DNA from: Amaranthus tricolor
Taxonomy: Eukaryota; Streptophyta; Magnoliopsida; Caryophyllales; Amaranthaceae
Direction of reading: 5' to 3'
Length of the DNA stretch: 64,000 nucleotides
Assembly (NCBI RefSeq): GCF_026212465.1
Contig: NC_080049.1
Location: 6,102,515 to 6,166,514, forward strand
Both the position numbers and the translations under genes were made by a program. This document shows, piece by piece, positions 36,367 to 47,763 of this stretch (positions are counted from its first letter, which is position 1; every line of letters starts with the position of its first letter). The notes under the pieces were generated by a model. That model saw nothing but the letters and a program-made list of their open reading frames with translations, was not told the origin of the DNA and ran no database searches.

Positions 36367-37213
36367 TCACAAATTCACTCTTGAACTTTTAAACTAAATT
36401 ACTAAAATACTAAATAACTAATTAATCACAATTATACAACCTTTAACTATCTAAATAAATAATCGAAATTACGAATTGCTATTTGTTAAATAAATAATTG
36501 CTAGGAAAATTAATAAAAAAAATCCTAATTTTTTAAAAGCCCTAATTTTACCTAATCATTACCAAGAAAATTATAAAACTAAAAACCCTAATTTTTCTAA
36601 ATAGATAAACATATAAATATAAAAGCCCTAATTTCTAACTAATACATAAATTCATAAACTCATAAACAAATTGATTAGAGATAAACAAATTACAAATATA
36701 ATTAAGAATTAAAAAGGATAAACTTGAAAGCCCTAATTTATTTACCTAGTCCACTGATTGCCACCAGAGAGGACTTGCCGCCGGTGTCTGATTGAGTCAA
36801 GATGGCCGGCTCGCCACTGCAATAGGCCTACAGTGCAACTCGGCTACGGGCTGTTGTTGCTTCTTGAATATCGCTACTCGTTGGTTCAGTGTTCAAATGG
36901 GAGGGAAGCTAATTTTGGTTCTTTTAATTTTGAAATTGAAAAAGTGGGTGGGGAAATGGCAGAGAAAAGTACTGATATTTTTTTACAAAGAGAATTAATG
37001 ATAACCAGCTAGCATGGAAATGTGGATCAAGATATATTATTATGAAAATTAGAAAAAGCCAAAAAAATTTAAGTTAGAAAGGTTCTTGTGATCTCTTGGT
37101 TAAAACTCCATTCTTTCACCAACTTAGCCAACATAAATTATAATACTAATTTTTTTTTTCAAAATTTAAGTGATGTCAATTGATATCGTTGACCCCTATT
37201 AGATCCGCCTCTA
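36367..37213. other. hAT 5' non-coding end
   Basis: Repeated 'aaaagccctaattt' words at 36535-36740 are followed by a GC-richer patch (36750-36960) and the hAT terminus. No credible coding region. The short frames at 36758-37012 read through this leader. Confidence 0.5.
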
Positions 37214-37334
37214 TCTAGAATCATAGCTTGTAGAAGTATTTCGGACTTCTCTAAGCCTCAAGTATATTTAGGTTAGGGTATTGTTTTGTATTATGTATCA
37301 GTACTTCAAATAATTTTGTCATTGATTGTATGGT

Positions 37335-37443
37335 TTTATGCAGGTAGATAGGATCACGTATATTACATATTCACTCCGGGATATATTTAGCTTATTCGTC
37401 TTGCCATGCTGCGTTGATGAGTCTGACGTACATCATAGTTGGT
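37335..37443 (+). other. Exon-like segment to the right of the hAT element
   Basis: After 'tttatgcag', which looks like an acceptor, a plus-strand open stretch begins (VDRITYITYSLRDIFSLFVL...) and reaches 'gagtctgac' followed by gtacat, which looks like a donor. A second short acceptor-like site precedes 'cgggctcgagaatgacc' at about 37538. Together with 25162-25248 it may belong to a disrupted host gene on the plus strand. The family is not recognised. Confidence 0.3.
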
Positions 37444-37728
37444 TATATATGTTAATTTTTAAAATTGTTAATTATTTATTAATTGTAGTTTTTTTTTTTT
37501 TTTTTTTCCATACTCTATATTTTTCTATATTTTGTAGCGGGCTCGAGAATGACCATGGCTTAAACGACTGATCCCAATTTTTCTATACAGAGTGACACCC
37601 AATGAGATTTAAGAGGCGAATAAATTATAAAACATTATTTAGTATTTGCAATTTTAACTTGGTCTTTTCAATTTATTTAACATTTTCTATGATTTTATAA
37701 TATCTATTAACAACAATAATAAATAATA

Positions 37729-38152
37729 CTCACTTTGTTTCTTAAAGAAATTCTCACTTTTCATTTTGGGTGTTTTATTTGTTTTTCTCATAAGGAATCT
37801 TTTCATTTTCATCACAAATTTTGAACAAAAATAACCTTACTTATCCTCATTTTAATATTTTAATAATGCTTATGATTTTCACATATATTCCACTAACTAC
37901 ATTTTAATATTTTTATATGTCTTATGGTCCTTATATGTTTTCCACTAACTTTATAAAAATATTTATTTATTAGTTGTGGTCCCATATTTTTTTCACTAAC
38001 TTTCTTTTAGTATATTTTTAATATTTATGGTTCTCACTTTTCCTCCATCAAATTTATTATTTAATAAAATAATATCTCCACTATAAAAAAAACTATTTTT
38101 CTTAATTTCCATAAACATTTCTTATGGAAACTTCATTAAACAACGGAGGGAG
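37729..38152. mobile_element. Stowaway/mariner-type MITE, 424 bp
   Basis: Left end CTCACTTTGTTTCTTAAAG after TA, right end acggagggag before TA. Sequence order (tttcttaaagaaattc, tcataaggaatctttt, gaacaaaaataac) matches the reverse complement of 41489-41915, so both are copies of one family in opposite orientation. Confidence 0.8.
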
Positions 38153-38419
38153 TAGTAATTATAAAAATAAATCTTAATCAAAACTAATTATTAATCACTA
38201 ATTTAAAAACTAATACATCTTAAACCAAAGTAATTAATATTCACTATTCACGAAATAGTTTATTAACGACAATGACAAAAAATAACAAAAATAACAGTAA
38301 ATCTCAAACAATATTAAATAATACTATTAAAAAAAACTATTAAATTTTAAATTAAAATAATTAGCATTTTACTTTTCACAATAATATTCGTTAACAACAA
38401 TAAATAATAATAAATTTTA

Positions 38420-38676
38420 GGAAAAATCAATATTAATAATCTAACATTTCACCAATTTGCTGTAAATAATTCCAACTTTGAATTATTTTTTAATAATTCA
38501 ATCTTTGCCTTTAATTTGCTATCAGCATACTAATAGAGTATGCTGATAGCAAACTAATGACAAAGGTTGAATTATTATAAAATAAAATGTTATATTGTCA
38601 ACAGACTAAGGGTAAATATTCCAAAGGTATTCATAGCGGATGACTGAAAAGTTAGATTATTAATATCAATTTTTCC
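38420..38676. mobile_element. MULE-type MITE, 257 bp
   Basis: Perfect 9-bp duplication TAAATTTTA (38411-38419 and 38677-38685). Ends are GGAAAAATCAATATTAATAA and inverted GGAAAAATTGATATTAATAA, with similarity continuing inward. Contains a small internal palindrome around 'gcatactaatagagtatgc'. Non-coding. Confidence 0.9.
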
Positions 38677-38685
38677 TAAATTTTA

Positions 38686-41276
38686 GGATAAAACTTAAAC
38701 TAAACTAATCACTAATTTAAAATTTCTACAACTAATAATAGAATAATACTTTGTTTTTTTAACAAATAGGATAAGTTGTATAAAATGTGTAACTCCACTT
38801 TTTTTTCATTATAAGGTTTTTACAGTAAAGAAAATGTTTAAAATATATTGAAGGGCAAAATTATAAAATAAAAAAATAACGATGTAATAAAAAAATGATG
38901 AGATAGATAAGTGTATATATGATCAAACGTAAAATTTTAGCAATGTTAAGATATATAGTCTTGACTATTTTATCCTTTAATTTTGTTGGACTTTTTATTT
39001 TAAGGTTAATTTTAAATTGTGTTAAATTTTAATAGTAAGCTTACACATTACGGTAAAGTCCAATTAGACACAAAGTTGCATTTGCACTTGTCCATACATA
39101 CTCACTTACTCACACAGTCACAGCTTCCTCCTAAGTCTTGAGTCCTAAGTCCTACCCAACCCCATGAAGGCATCATCAATTAACATACACCTTGCTGTCT
39201 TCCATTTGCCAGTCAATTCAGCAATTTGCTATGTGGGTCCCTTTTCATCACCAATAAAGCGAAAAAGCAAACATTGTCATGTAGGCCCCACTTCAACTCC
39301 TTTGCTAAAATTAATGATTTGAGCAGGCCCATCTCCATCTACCCTTTCCCGCTCTAGCATGCTCGCTTACTCACTTTTCTTCCTATTTTTACTAATCACT
39401 AGTAATAAAAGTACGTCTATGAGATTAGGTGGTGTTTAGCATGTTGATTGTTATTTGTCACTTGTTGAATCTTGCTTGTTGATTTTTTTTTTATTTTGTT
39501 TGAACGGTCGAAAATGTTGGCTGTTTTTGTTGGTTTTTAACTTAGCTGGAAAAATCAGTTATTTATGGAGATTTTTGGTAAATTTAAGTATTGGTTGTTG
39601 ACTGTTTATTATAAAAAAAAGTGGGTCAATAAGCCAAAAATCAATAAAAAAACTAATTGGAGTAGTTTTTATATTTTGACTTAAAAGTCAATTTTTTAGC
39701 TAACTTAAATGTCATTTAACAAACACTTTTTTGGTTGTTTGACTAACTAATAAGGCAAAAATCAAAAGTCCACCAAAAAACTAAAATACCCTTGCAATTT
39801 AGGACTGATTTTAATCAGGAATTCCTAATCAATCACTGTGATTTGTAAATTATCATAAAAGACAAAAAATATATTAATAAAATAAGAAAAACACAAAAAG
39901 AAAAATTACAATTTAAAAAATACCACCCTATTTAATCTTTCGACATGGGTGTGATTTGTCAAGTTAGCAAATAACCATTATTAATCAAGAGTTGTTCGAT
40001 TTTAATTACCATCATCAATCTTCTGTGGTCTCTATTAGTCTCTATTAAAACTCATTCTCACTTGTACTTAAACTAAATTTGTCAAGAAACTAAGCCAAAC
40101 TTAATGCACAAAACTTTTATCGATTTTCTTAAAATAATTTTAATTTTTAATTAATCGTAATAGTCTTAATGTTAGGGTCACTTATCCAGGAACATTATTG
40201 TCCAAATAATAAAAGGTTTTTGTAGGTAAATTGCTAAAAACAAGGAAAAATAAATTCAAAAATCAAAATATTAAAAATTAATAGTTAAAATTAAAAATAA
40301 ACTTAATTGATATCCTTTTTATTTTTTTATATTTCTATTTTTATTATTAAATTTTGTATTTACTATTATTTTATTTTAATACAAAATGATCTGTTATATA
40401 GATAAGTAGTTACTTTGGTGCATTATTTTTTAGCAAGCACCTCCTATAGTGGGGATTATTTATGTTTAATTAAAAGTTGGAATTATTATATGAAAATCAA
40501 TAAAAAGTTAAACTATTCTGGATAATTTTTCCAAACTTTAATAACACGATCTCAAAAATTTAGATAATCTAAATCCAAATCTAAAACAAAAATTTTAAAA
40601 ATATTTATATTTATTTATTTAAACAAAATATTTTATAATCAATTAGATAGTCTATTGATCAAGTCTAAGCCCAAATTTTTATTATTGTGCCCAATGACTC
40701 ATAAACAATAAAAAATAATAGTTGGTTTTTATAAGATAAGTATAAGTGATGATCATCCTTTTTCATCAATGTGAAACAACTTTATAAAGTTATAGTACTT
40801 ACAACTTAAAAGATTTCTCCCCCTAAAATCTTAGTCCTTAAATTTTATATATCACTAATTAAATCTAAGTCATAGATAATATGTGAAGTGGGGGTTTTAA
40901 TGATGTTCACTGTATTAAATTTCTTGTAAACTCTTCAATCCATAGCCAATCAAATGTAACATTGGATGATACATGATTTCAACTATAAATTTCAAATAGT
41001 TTAAATCTTTTTGTTTATTATGTGTTAAATTCAAATCGAGTCGGTTAGTTACAGTTCAATTGAAATGAATCTTAACTATTTATAAGTCTAATATAAAATT
41101 GTAATTTATATTTTTAATTGATATTTAATATTCAAAATTTGTTCTAGTTCGGTGAATATTCTAAGCTAATTCTTACTTTGTATCATTATATGTTTTTTAT
41201 GAATTAGACACAAATTTTTTATATTGATGCACTTCAACATTTTACTGATAGATAAGAGTTTTACTTATGTATTAAT
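38686..41276. other. AT-rich spacer with one GC-richer island
   Basis: No coding sequence. Most is AT-rich. 39040-39380 is a C-rich island without repeats (treated separately). Around 39440-39780 'ttgttggtttttaactta'-style repeats occur, and 40435-40545 resembles a fragment of the MULE MITE at 19520-19815. Confidence 0.5.
39040..39380. promoter_or_regulatory. GC-richer island with two TCP-type motifs
   Basis: In otherwise AT-rich DNA this stretch has balanced composition. It contains gtgggtcc (39233-39240) and ggccccac (39284-39291), both matching the class I TCP-factor core GGNCCCAC on one strand or the other. No gene start was found next to it, so promoter function is only a suggestion. 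Confidence 0.25.
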
Positions 41277-42328
41277 TAGGGATGGATATGAGTCGAATTT
41301 GGGTCTAGTTCAGCTAGAACAAACTTTAGACTCTATTTTTTTATCAGACCCAAGCACTGACCCAGATCCATAGGGTCTAAAAAATTTGACCTAGACCCAA
41401 GCCCTTGGGGTTTGACGAGTCTAGGGTCTGGATTTTGGTACAAAACAATATTTTCTTTTCTTTTTCCTGAGATTTTTTGTAAAATATACTCCTCCGTTTC
41501 TTAATGAAGTTTTCATAAATAACATTCACAAGAATTAAAAAAAAATAGAATATTTTAGATAGTGGATATATTATTTTTTGTTTGAATAATAAATTTGACT
41601 GATGAAAAGTGGGGATTATGAACATAAAAAATAATATTAAAAGAAAGTTAGTGGAAAAAATATATGTATCACAACTAATAAAAAATATTTTTATAAAGAT
41701 AGTGAAAAATATGTTGGATCATAAAAAATATAAAAATGTTAAAATGAAATTAGTGCAAGATACGTGAGGACATAACTATTATTAAGATATTAAAATGATG
41801 ATGAACAATGTTATTTTTGTCCAAAATTTATGTTCTAAAAGAAAGATTCTTTATGAAAACAACAAATGGAACACTCTAAAATGGCAAATGGAACTTCTTT
41901 AAGAAATAAAGGGAGTATATATATAATTTTCCCCTATATGTAATTAAAATATTTTCAACTAACAAGAATCTTCTATTACTTTATACTAATTGAGCGACCA
42001 AATATATGATGTTTTCCAACATTAAAATCTTAGAAAGATATATTCATCAAGTCTTTCGATTTTTAGAGTATAAATACAACGACCACATCTAAAATTATAT
42101 GAACCGACGAACTTTCAAATCACGTAATGTTTCAAAATATCACAAATTTTCAAATCAAACAATTAAATAAACATAATAGGTAATATAAAATTTTTTATAA
42201 AAAAAGATGTAAACGGATTTAGCTTCGATTCGGACCCATTGGGATCCAAAATTAGGTGGATCCAAACCCTTAAATTAGGGTCGGATCGAGTATAGACCCT
42301 TAGAGTTCAAGACCAATGTCCATCCGTA
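41277..42328. mobile_element. Non-autonomous hAT element, 1052 bp, with nested MITE
   Basis: Ends TAGGGATGGATATGAGTC and inverted TACGGATGGACATTGGTC. 8-bp flanks are GTATTAAT (41269-41276) and GTTTTAAT (42329-42336), one mismatch. Interior near the ends is rich in 'gacccaagcac', 'gggtctag' and 'gggtcggatc' words. A 427-bp Stowaway-type MITE (41489-41915) is inserted inside. No transposase. Confidence 0.75.
41489..41915. mobile_element. Stowaway/mariner-type MITE, 427 bp
   Basis: CTCCTCCGTTTCTTAATG after TA to aaataaagggag before TA. It is an inverted relative of 37729-38152 and sits inside the hAT element 41277-42328, so it is the younger insertion of the two. Confidence 0.8.
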
Positions 42329-43256
42329 GTTTTAATTGATATCAATTTTGTGGGGAATCTTGTTAATTTATTGATAATGTTCTTTACAATGTTTCAATAC
42401 TAGAAATTATTTTTCAAACATTCACCATTTGACAAATTAAATATGTTATTAATTTGCTAAAATTATTCGACAAATTAATAAAAATTTGAAAACTACAATT
42501 AATCATAAAATTCTTAGAATATCGACTTGTTTTCAATTAAAAATTGATTAGGTTTTACAACAGTTTGGTTAAAAATCAATTCGGATTTATAAAAGTTCTA
42601 TTAAAAATCGATTCGGGTTAAGGATTGAGTTCGATTTCGTGCATAATTCGGGTCGAATATGACTCGGTTAGGTCACTATTAGGTTCGGGTAATCTTGTCT
42701 AATAGTTATATCGGTTATAAAAGCAGGTAGCGGTTTGGATTCCCTTTTACAATTTTCGATTATCAATCGGTTTGGATGTAACTTCAATTCATATAATATC
42801 GTTTCAATATGCATAAATTAATATATTTTTTAAATTGAATGACTTTGGTTTCGATTCGAGTTTTCGGTTTGAGTTACACTTATAACATCTCTAAGAGCAA
42901 CAACAATTTCATAGTGGAAATCTTGTACAATCTAAAAGGAGGATGGTCCAACAACAATACTATGAATGCAAATATACTAGTACATTTTTGTTTCTTGACG
43001 TAAAATGCAGACATTTTTTGTAATGGATGAGTTGCGATTTAGAGTAAAAATAAAATAAATTCCAATTTATCTTATGAAAAAGTTTAATGTTCTATATAGA
43101 CTTAATTTATACTATCTTAGCGTGAAATAATTTAAATTATTAAACATTTATTAATGATTGTATTTTATTGTACTTGTCAAGTAAAAACTATACTATTTTG
43201 GTACCTTTAAAGATTAGTACTTACGAAAATATTGTAGACCAAGTCTAAAAAATATA

Positions 43257-43515
43257 CTCCCTTCAATTTATATCAATTGTCTCATTTACTTTTGGTACAA
43301 TATCCAATGCACTAACTTAATCCTAAATATCTTTAATTGTGCATAATTAAATATTATAAAAATTTAATATTAATAAAATTTTCATTAAGACGTTTCCTAT
43401 AAGATCCCACTTAATTATATTTTAACGTCTATAATAAAAATAAAATACAAATTAAAAGTGATTAATAAATAATGTAAAAAAACTAAATGGGATAATTCAT
43501 ATAAATTAGGTGGAG
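43257..43515. mobile_element. Stowaway-type MITE, 259 bp
   Basis: CTCCCTTCAATTTATATC after TA to attaggtggag before TA. Interior words (tctcatttacttttg, tccaatgcacta, gtgcataattaaatattata) match the MITE at 45996-46965. Confidence 0.85.
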
Positions 43516-43621
43516 TATTGAATCTAGCTTTATGAAAATTTCTATTCATAAGCATGATTGGCATTTGGTATAGAAATTTCTAAAAAGAGAAGTTCTTTAG
43601 TCACGCTTTCACACACAATTG

Positions 43622-43624
<3 letters not shown>

Positions 43625-43661
<37 letters not shown>
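43625..43661. repeat. (AT)n microsatellite
   Basis: About 18 uninterrupted AT dinucleotides. Confidence 0.95.
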
Positions 43662-44717
43662 GTCTTTGTTCATTTAATTTCATTATATTTCTATTTTAAA
43701 TAATGCTATTCATTAATCTCTTTAATTCTTTATTACATATCTTTTCTTATTTTTCTCTTAATTTTAATCTTTTCTTTATATTTTAATTGTCCCAATAATT
43801 TTCTTAATATAGTGCAATGTCATGCCATATATAATATCACTTGTAATCTAGACAATTTAATTAACACACTATATTTTCTTAATAAGTGTGCAAGCTATTA
43901 GGGACAAAAATGGAATCTATCCTTCAATATTTTCCTTTTTTTTCAAGTAAATACCATTGAAGCGTTAAGCATAGTTGCTTGGTCCTTAATCCTTGTTAGT
44001 ACTTTAACTAAGTATTTATTCTTTGAAGTGTTTCAACTTGTATAACTAACCCCATTTAAGAGTAGTAATATTCTATTAACTACGCTTAATCAAAGAATAA
44101 GAAGAGTTTGGAAACAAAAATACATACAGTTCATCTTTTATGAAATCGTTTTCATCATTCTATACTCCATAGTATTTCACATATTACAGCTATTATACGA
44201 AAATAAACATAGTAATGGTGAGATTTTGTTTTTTTTTTATCTCAACAAGTATTTTCATATCAATTTTTTATAATTTTTAGTTGTGTTATAGTGTAAAATT
44301 AAATTTTTCAAAAAAAATCCGACAATTTAACAAATGTAATAGACTATAAAAAACGAAGTAACTATAATTTATTTTCCATTGCCCTCTCCTTGAAGAATAT
44401 ACGTATAATTTATACGCTATCTCTCTTATCGGCTATCTCTCTCGGACTCTTAGCTTTGGTGTGAAAACTTTGCTATGAGTATGACAAAAAAGAAATGGAT
44501 AACAAAAATCTATTTGTTAAAAAAAGGAATCTCAAACATTCAAAATTTGATGCCAAAATTTCAGATCTATACAAATTTATCTAACAAACCCCATCCACAC
44601 TGTTTTTTGAGTTTTTACAATCATTTTTGATCATAATATAACCACAAAATATTATCAATTCATCATCATATTAATCACAGTGGGAAGAGATCAGATGGTT
44701 GAGAATCCATCAGTTCT
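43662..44717. other. Spacer downstream of the DUF538 gene
   Basis: AT-rich, without frames resembling proteins or clear transposon ends. Part of 44600-44717 is probably the 3' UTR of the minus-strand DUF538 gene. Confidence 0.45.
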
Positions 44718-45580
44718 TCATCTTTCTGCTCCAAATCCTTTGTCCTTCCTTCCACTATACTTTATCAATTCTGCAAATTGTACATAAATTTAAAATATTA
44801 TTACAAACCCATTAATTGAGTAATTTGCATTTCCATCTATACTTTTAGTTGATTAAACGTAAAGCAAACACAAATTAAAGCACACTCAAAACAATTAAAA
44901 ATAAAACCCACAAATTTTTTTAACCTAAATTCATAATTATCAATTTCAGTTCATGAATAATGAATTCTTCAGAAAAATTTAAAACCCAGATCATGAAATG
45001 TGATTCTAACTGCATAATTTAAATACCCAGATGAAATTATTCGAAAATTAGCTGAAAATTGGTCATAATTTGATAATTCAACACAAAAAAACCCAATTAA
45101 AGAGTAAAATTATAGAATGAAGAGAGATTTACCATCTTGTTGTTTGCAACTAGGAGGATCTTCAAAAAGCGACAAAGAAAGCTGTTTCTGAGCCATACCA
45201 ATATCAAACAAAATAATTCCAGATTTAGGATCAAAAACAGTGATTTCTTTAACAGGTAACCATATGAATAATTCTTCCTGTGTTAATCCTTCAACACCCA
45301 TAAGTTCTCCATAAGTAAGATTAGCCCTTACAACACTCTCAAATAATACCCTGTTTTCGAATTTTGTTAAACATGGACCATCAAGAAAAACCTCTAAAAG
45401 ACCATTTTCATCATTGAATTCATATGATTTTACTTCTTTAGGAAGAAGACCTGCAGGAAGACCCTTCTTCTTTAGAAGTTCATGGACTGTAATGGAGGAT
45501 GAAATGGAGGGAGAAAGTGAAAAACAGAGGATGAAGATTGTAAGTATGGAGACTTGAATTTGAATTTGAATTTTAGCCAT
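44718..45580 (-). CDS. DUF538 family secreted protein, two exons
   Basis: Exon 1 runs from the ATG at 45580 to 45133; a GTAAAT donor follows. The acceptor TTTGCAG ends at 44771, and exon 2 is 44770-44718 with a TGA stop (intron 44771-45132, 362 bp). The product is about 166 residues. Reading through the donor instead stops after a few residues (at 45110), giving 156 residues. Residues 1-28 form a signal peptide (basic start, then hydrophobic ILTIFILCFSLSPSISSS). DUF538 follows, with VHELLKKKGLPAGLLPKEV, an acidic FDGPCL-like turn (FLDGPC) and LFIWLPVKEI. The frame has no lesion, and it is the only convincing intact host gene here. Plant DUF538 proteins are usually small and predicted secreted. 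Some members have been linked to stress responses or to trichome growth, but the biochemical role is unsettled. MITEs flank both sides. Confidence 0.88.
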
Positions 45581-45995
45581 TTGTATTTGAAAATAAATTG
45601 TGGGATGATGAATTTTGGGAAGACTGAAGAGGTTTTTAGGGGTTTTAATTTTGATTGGATTTAAGTTATTTTAGGAGAGAGAATTGGGAAAAGGAGGTTA
45701 AGAAGAGAGAAAGTTTAAAAAGGGTATTTGGAGGTATGAGATTACTTCTTTGCCCTTCATGCGGTGGATGGAAATTGGAATTCATGGAGGTGCCTCGAGG
45801 CTTGGTTTTGAGCTACACTATTTTTGTTTGTGGCATTATTTTGAAAGAGGTATCACCGTCAAACGATTTTAACTAAGAAATGTAAGATTTGTGATATAAC
45901 AAATTTTTGGTAGACAATTTTTAATTGGGTATAAAAGAAAAATTAGGGTGAGTTACTTTATGGTTATTAAGAATATTATAAGTAGATATTTAATA
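45581..45995. other. Probable promoter/5' region of the DUF538 gene
   Basis: Short purine-rich stretch (45655-45730, ggagagaga-like) upstream of the minus-strand start. No certain TATA box was chosen. The plus-strand frame 45655-45876 has no family resemblance and is likely spurious. A Stowaway MITE begins 416 bp upstream of the ATG. Confidence 0.4.
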
Positions 45996-46965
45996 CTCCT
46001 TCCTATTTAGGGACGCAAACGGGGTGGGGCGGGGCGGATATTGGCGTTACCATCCCCATCCCCATCTGGTAAATCAATCCCCATCCCCATCCCCATCCCC
46101 GTGGCGGGTATAATTTTTTCCCCCGTCCCCGCCCCGATGGGTTTGTACCTAATACCATCCCCATCCCCATCTGGGTATCCATCCCCGTCTAATACCCATT
46201 TTACCCGCCCCACCACCCGTCAAATCCCCGCTTAATACCCATCTGTGTCACATATTTATTTTCAAATCCCCATCTAATCATCACTTAATATCGCCTACCT
46301 CTACACAACTCGTAATGAATATAAACAAATTTTATTGAGAAAAAAGGATAAAAAATAGAAAAAACATGATTATAAACCTTACTCTAAAAAACATGATCTT
46401 AGACCTTAAAAGAAATATAAAAACGTGGTTTTTAAAGTTTTTTAAAAAATTTGAAAATAATTCAAGGTTTTCAGAAATTTGAAAAATAATTTAGGGTATT
46501 TCAATTCTCAAAATTTGTACATTTCGTGAGGCGGGGCAGGGATGGGGCCGGTATCACCTAAAACTTATCCCCATCCCCATCCCCATCCCCGCGGTGGGTA
46601 TGAACTTTATACCCGTACCCGCCCCATGACCCATCAAACCGGGACCCATCCCCGCCCCGATGGGGCGGGGATGGGGCGGGTCTCCTATTAGATCCGCGCC
46701 GCCTGCATCCCTATTCCTATTCATTTTAAATGTCTCATTTACTTTATGCACTCTATCCAATGCACTTATTCAATCCTTAATATATTGAGTTATGTATAAT
46801 TAAAAATTATAAAATGTTGATATTAATCTTTACATCAAAACGAATTAAATAAGATCTCACAAGACTATGTTTTAACTTATAGATTAATAATAAAATGCAA
46901 TTTAAGAGTGATAGATGAATAGTGTCTCAAAAGTAAATGGGACATCTAAGATTAATAGGAGGGAG
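45996..46965. mobile_element. Stowaway-type MITE interrupted by an hAT element
   Basis: CTCCTTCCTATT after TA at the left, ttaataggagggag before TA at the right. Removing the 706-bp hAT element and one 8-bp duplication leaves about 256 bp, the same size and sequence order as the copies at 882-1137 and 43257-43515. Confidence 0.85.
46008..46713. mobile_element. Non-autonomous hAT element, 706 bp, inside a MITE
   Basis: Perfect 8-bp duplication TTCCTATT (46000-46007 and 46714-46721). Ends TAGGGACGCAAACGGGG and inverted TAGGGATGCAGGCGGCG. Both sides hold runs of 'ccccatccccatcc' and 'ggggcgggg', giving the spurious proline- and glycine-rich frames there. The middle is AT-rich. No transposase. 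Confidence 0.9.
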
Positions 46966-46983
46966 TATATTATAAATACTGCA

Positions 46984-47262
46984 TGTTTACTCGGTGGGCA
47001 TTAAAAATATTGTAAGTAGACATTAAAGATACAGTAATTAGGGATTAAAAATGATGTAATCAAGCATTAAGGATATGGTAATTAGGCATTAAGGATCTTG
47101 TAAGTAGGCATTAAGATTACTGTAAGTATTTGAGGATATTGTATGTAAACATTAAGGATATTATAAGTAGACATTAAAGAAACGATGAATAGGCATTAAA
47201 AATGATATAAGTAGGGATTAAGGTGATATAAGTAAGCATTAAGAATACAGTACCAGCAAATC
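46984..47262. repeat. Minisatellite, about 20-24 bp unit, roughly 11 copies
   Basis: Imperfect units of the form gtaagtaggcattaaggata with changing linker (for example 'aattagg', 'gaatagg', 'taagcatt'). Same unit as at 1-110. It directly follows the Stowaway MITE end. Confidence 0.8.
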
Positions 47263-47267
47263 TTGTA

Positions 47268-47475
47268 AGAGACCATCTCATCTTAAGATGGGCCCATACA
47301 AGCAGCTCAAAGCTAAACTTACATAGTAGTTACCTATATAAAAACAGTTTTTTTTATTAAATTTTAATAAATTAAAATTGGACCAGCCCATATTAAGTTG
47401 TATCACGGTGACACGGTCGTAGGCCTTAAGTTTTAATAGGTTGGGCTTGAGAGACGGTCTCTCAGAATACCGGCT
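47268..47475. mobile_element. MITE-like inverted repeat with 'gagacc..gtctc' ends
   Basis: Left end 'cttgtaagagaccatctcat' and right end 'cttgagagacggtctctcag' are inverted relatives. Next inward 'gggccc' pairs with 'gttgggcttg'. Similar ends occur at 47764-47935 and 57280-57690. No certain target duplication was found. Confidence 0.5.
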
Positions 47476-47763
47476 GTAGTGATACATAGTTATGTGGCAC
47501 AAACTCAAGGTGTTGGCCCAAAGTTGACCTGTTGCCGATGTTTGCTGAGGTCCGAGAATGTTCTTGGACCTGAAACCCAGTGTTAGTGAACCAACATCTA
47601 GTTGTATGAAGCCCAGGTCATTTTTTTTCTTTGAAAGAAGAATCCCAGGTTACTGAGTACATATTGTATTGTATTGTAGTACTACGTACATCTAAATTGA
47701 AAGTTAAATCATTTTAAAACCCAGTTATAGTCTAATCCCAAAGTCTAATTAAGCATTTTTACA

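Larger units (their letters stand above)
25886..37213 (-). mobile_element. hAT transposon, 11.3 kb including a CACTA insertion
   Basis: Left end TAGGGGCGGAACC and right end inverted TAGAGGCGGATC are flanked by a perfect 8-bp duplication TCTAGAAT (25878-25885 and 37214-37221), the hAT hallmark. Transposase remnants lie on the minus strand: N-terminal TTF-type zinc-finger region at 35738-36366 and C-terminal part with the hAT dimerisation motif at 26071-27195. The CACTA-derived block between them accounts for about 8.5 kb. The central hAT portion of roughly 230 codons expected between the two parts is missing, so a deletion accompanied or followed the CACTA insertion. Confidence 0.9.

Noticed and set aside
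45655..45876. 73-residue plus-strand frame upstream of the DUF538 gene
   Set aside because: No recognisable family and no clear gene context. Likely part of the promoter region.
46007..46235. Gly/Asp-rich and Pro/Ser-rich frames on both strands
   Set aside because: Produced by ccccatcccc repeats of the hAT element 46008-46713.
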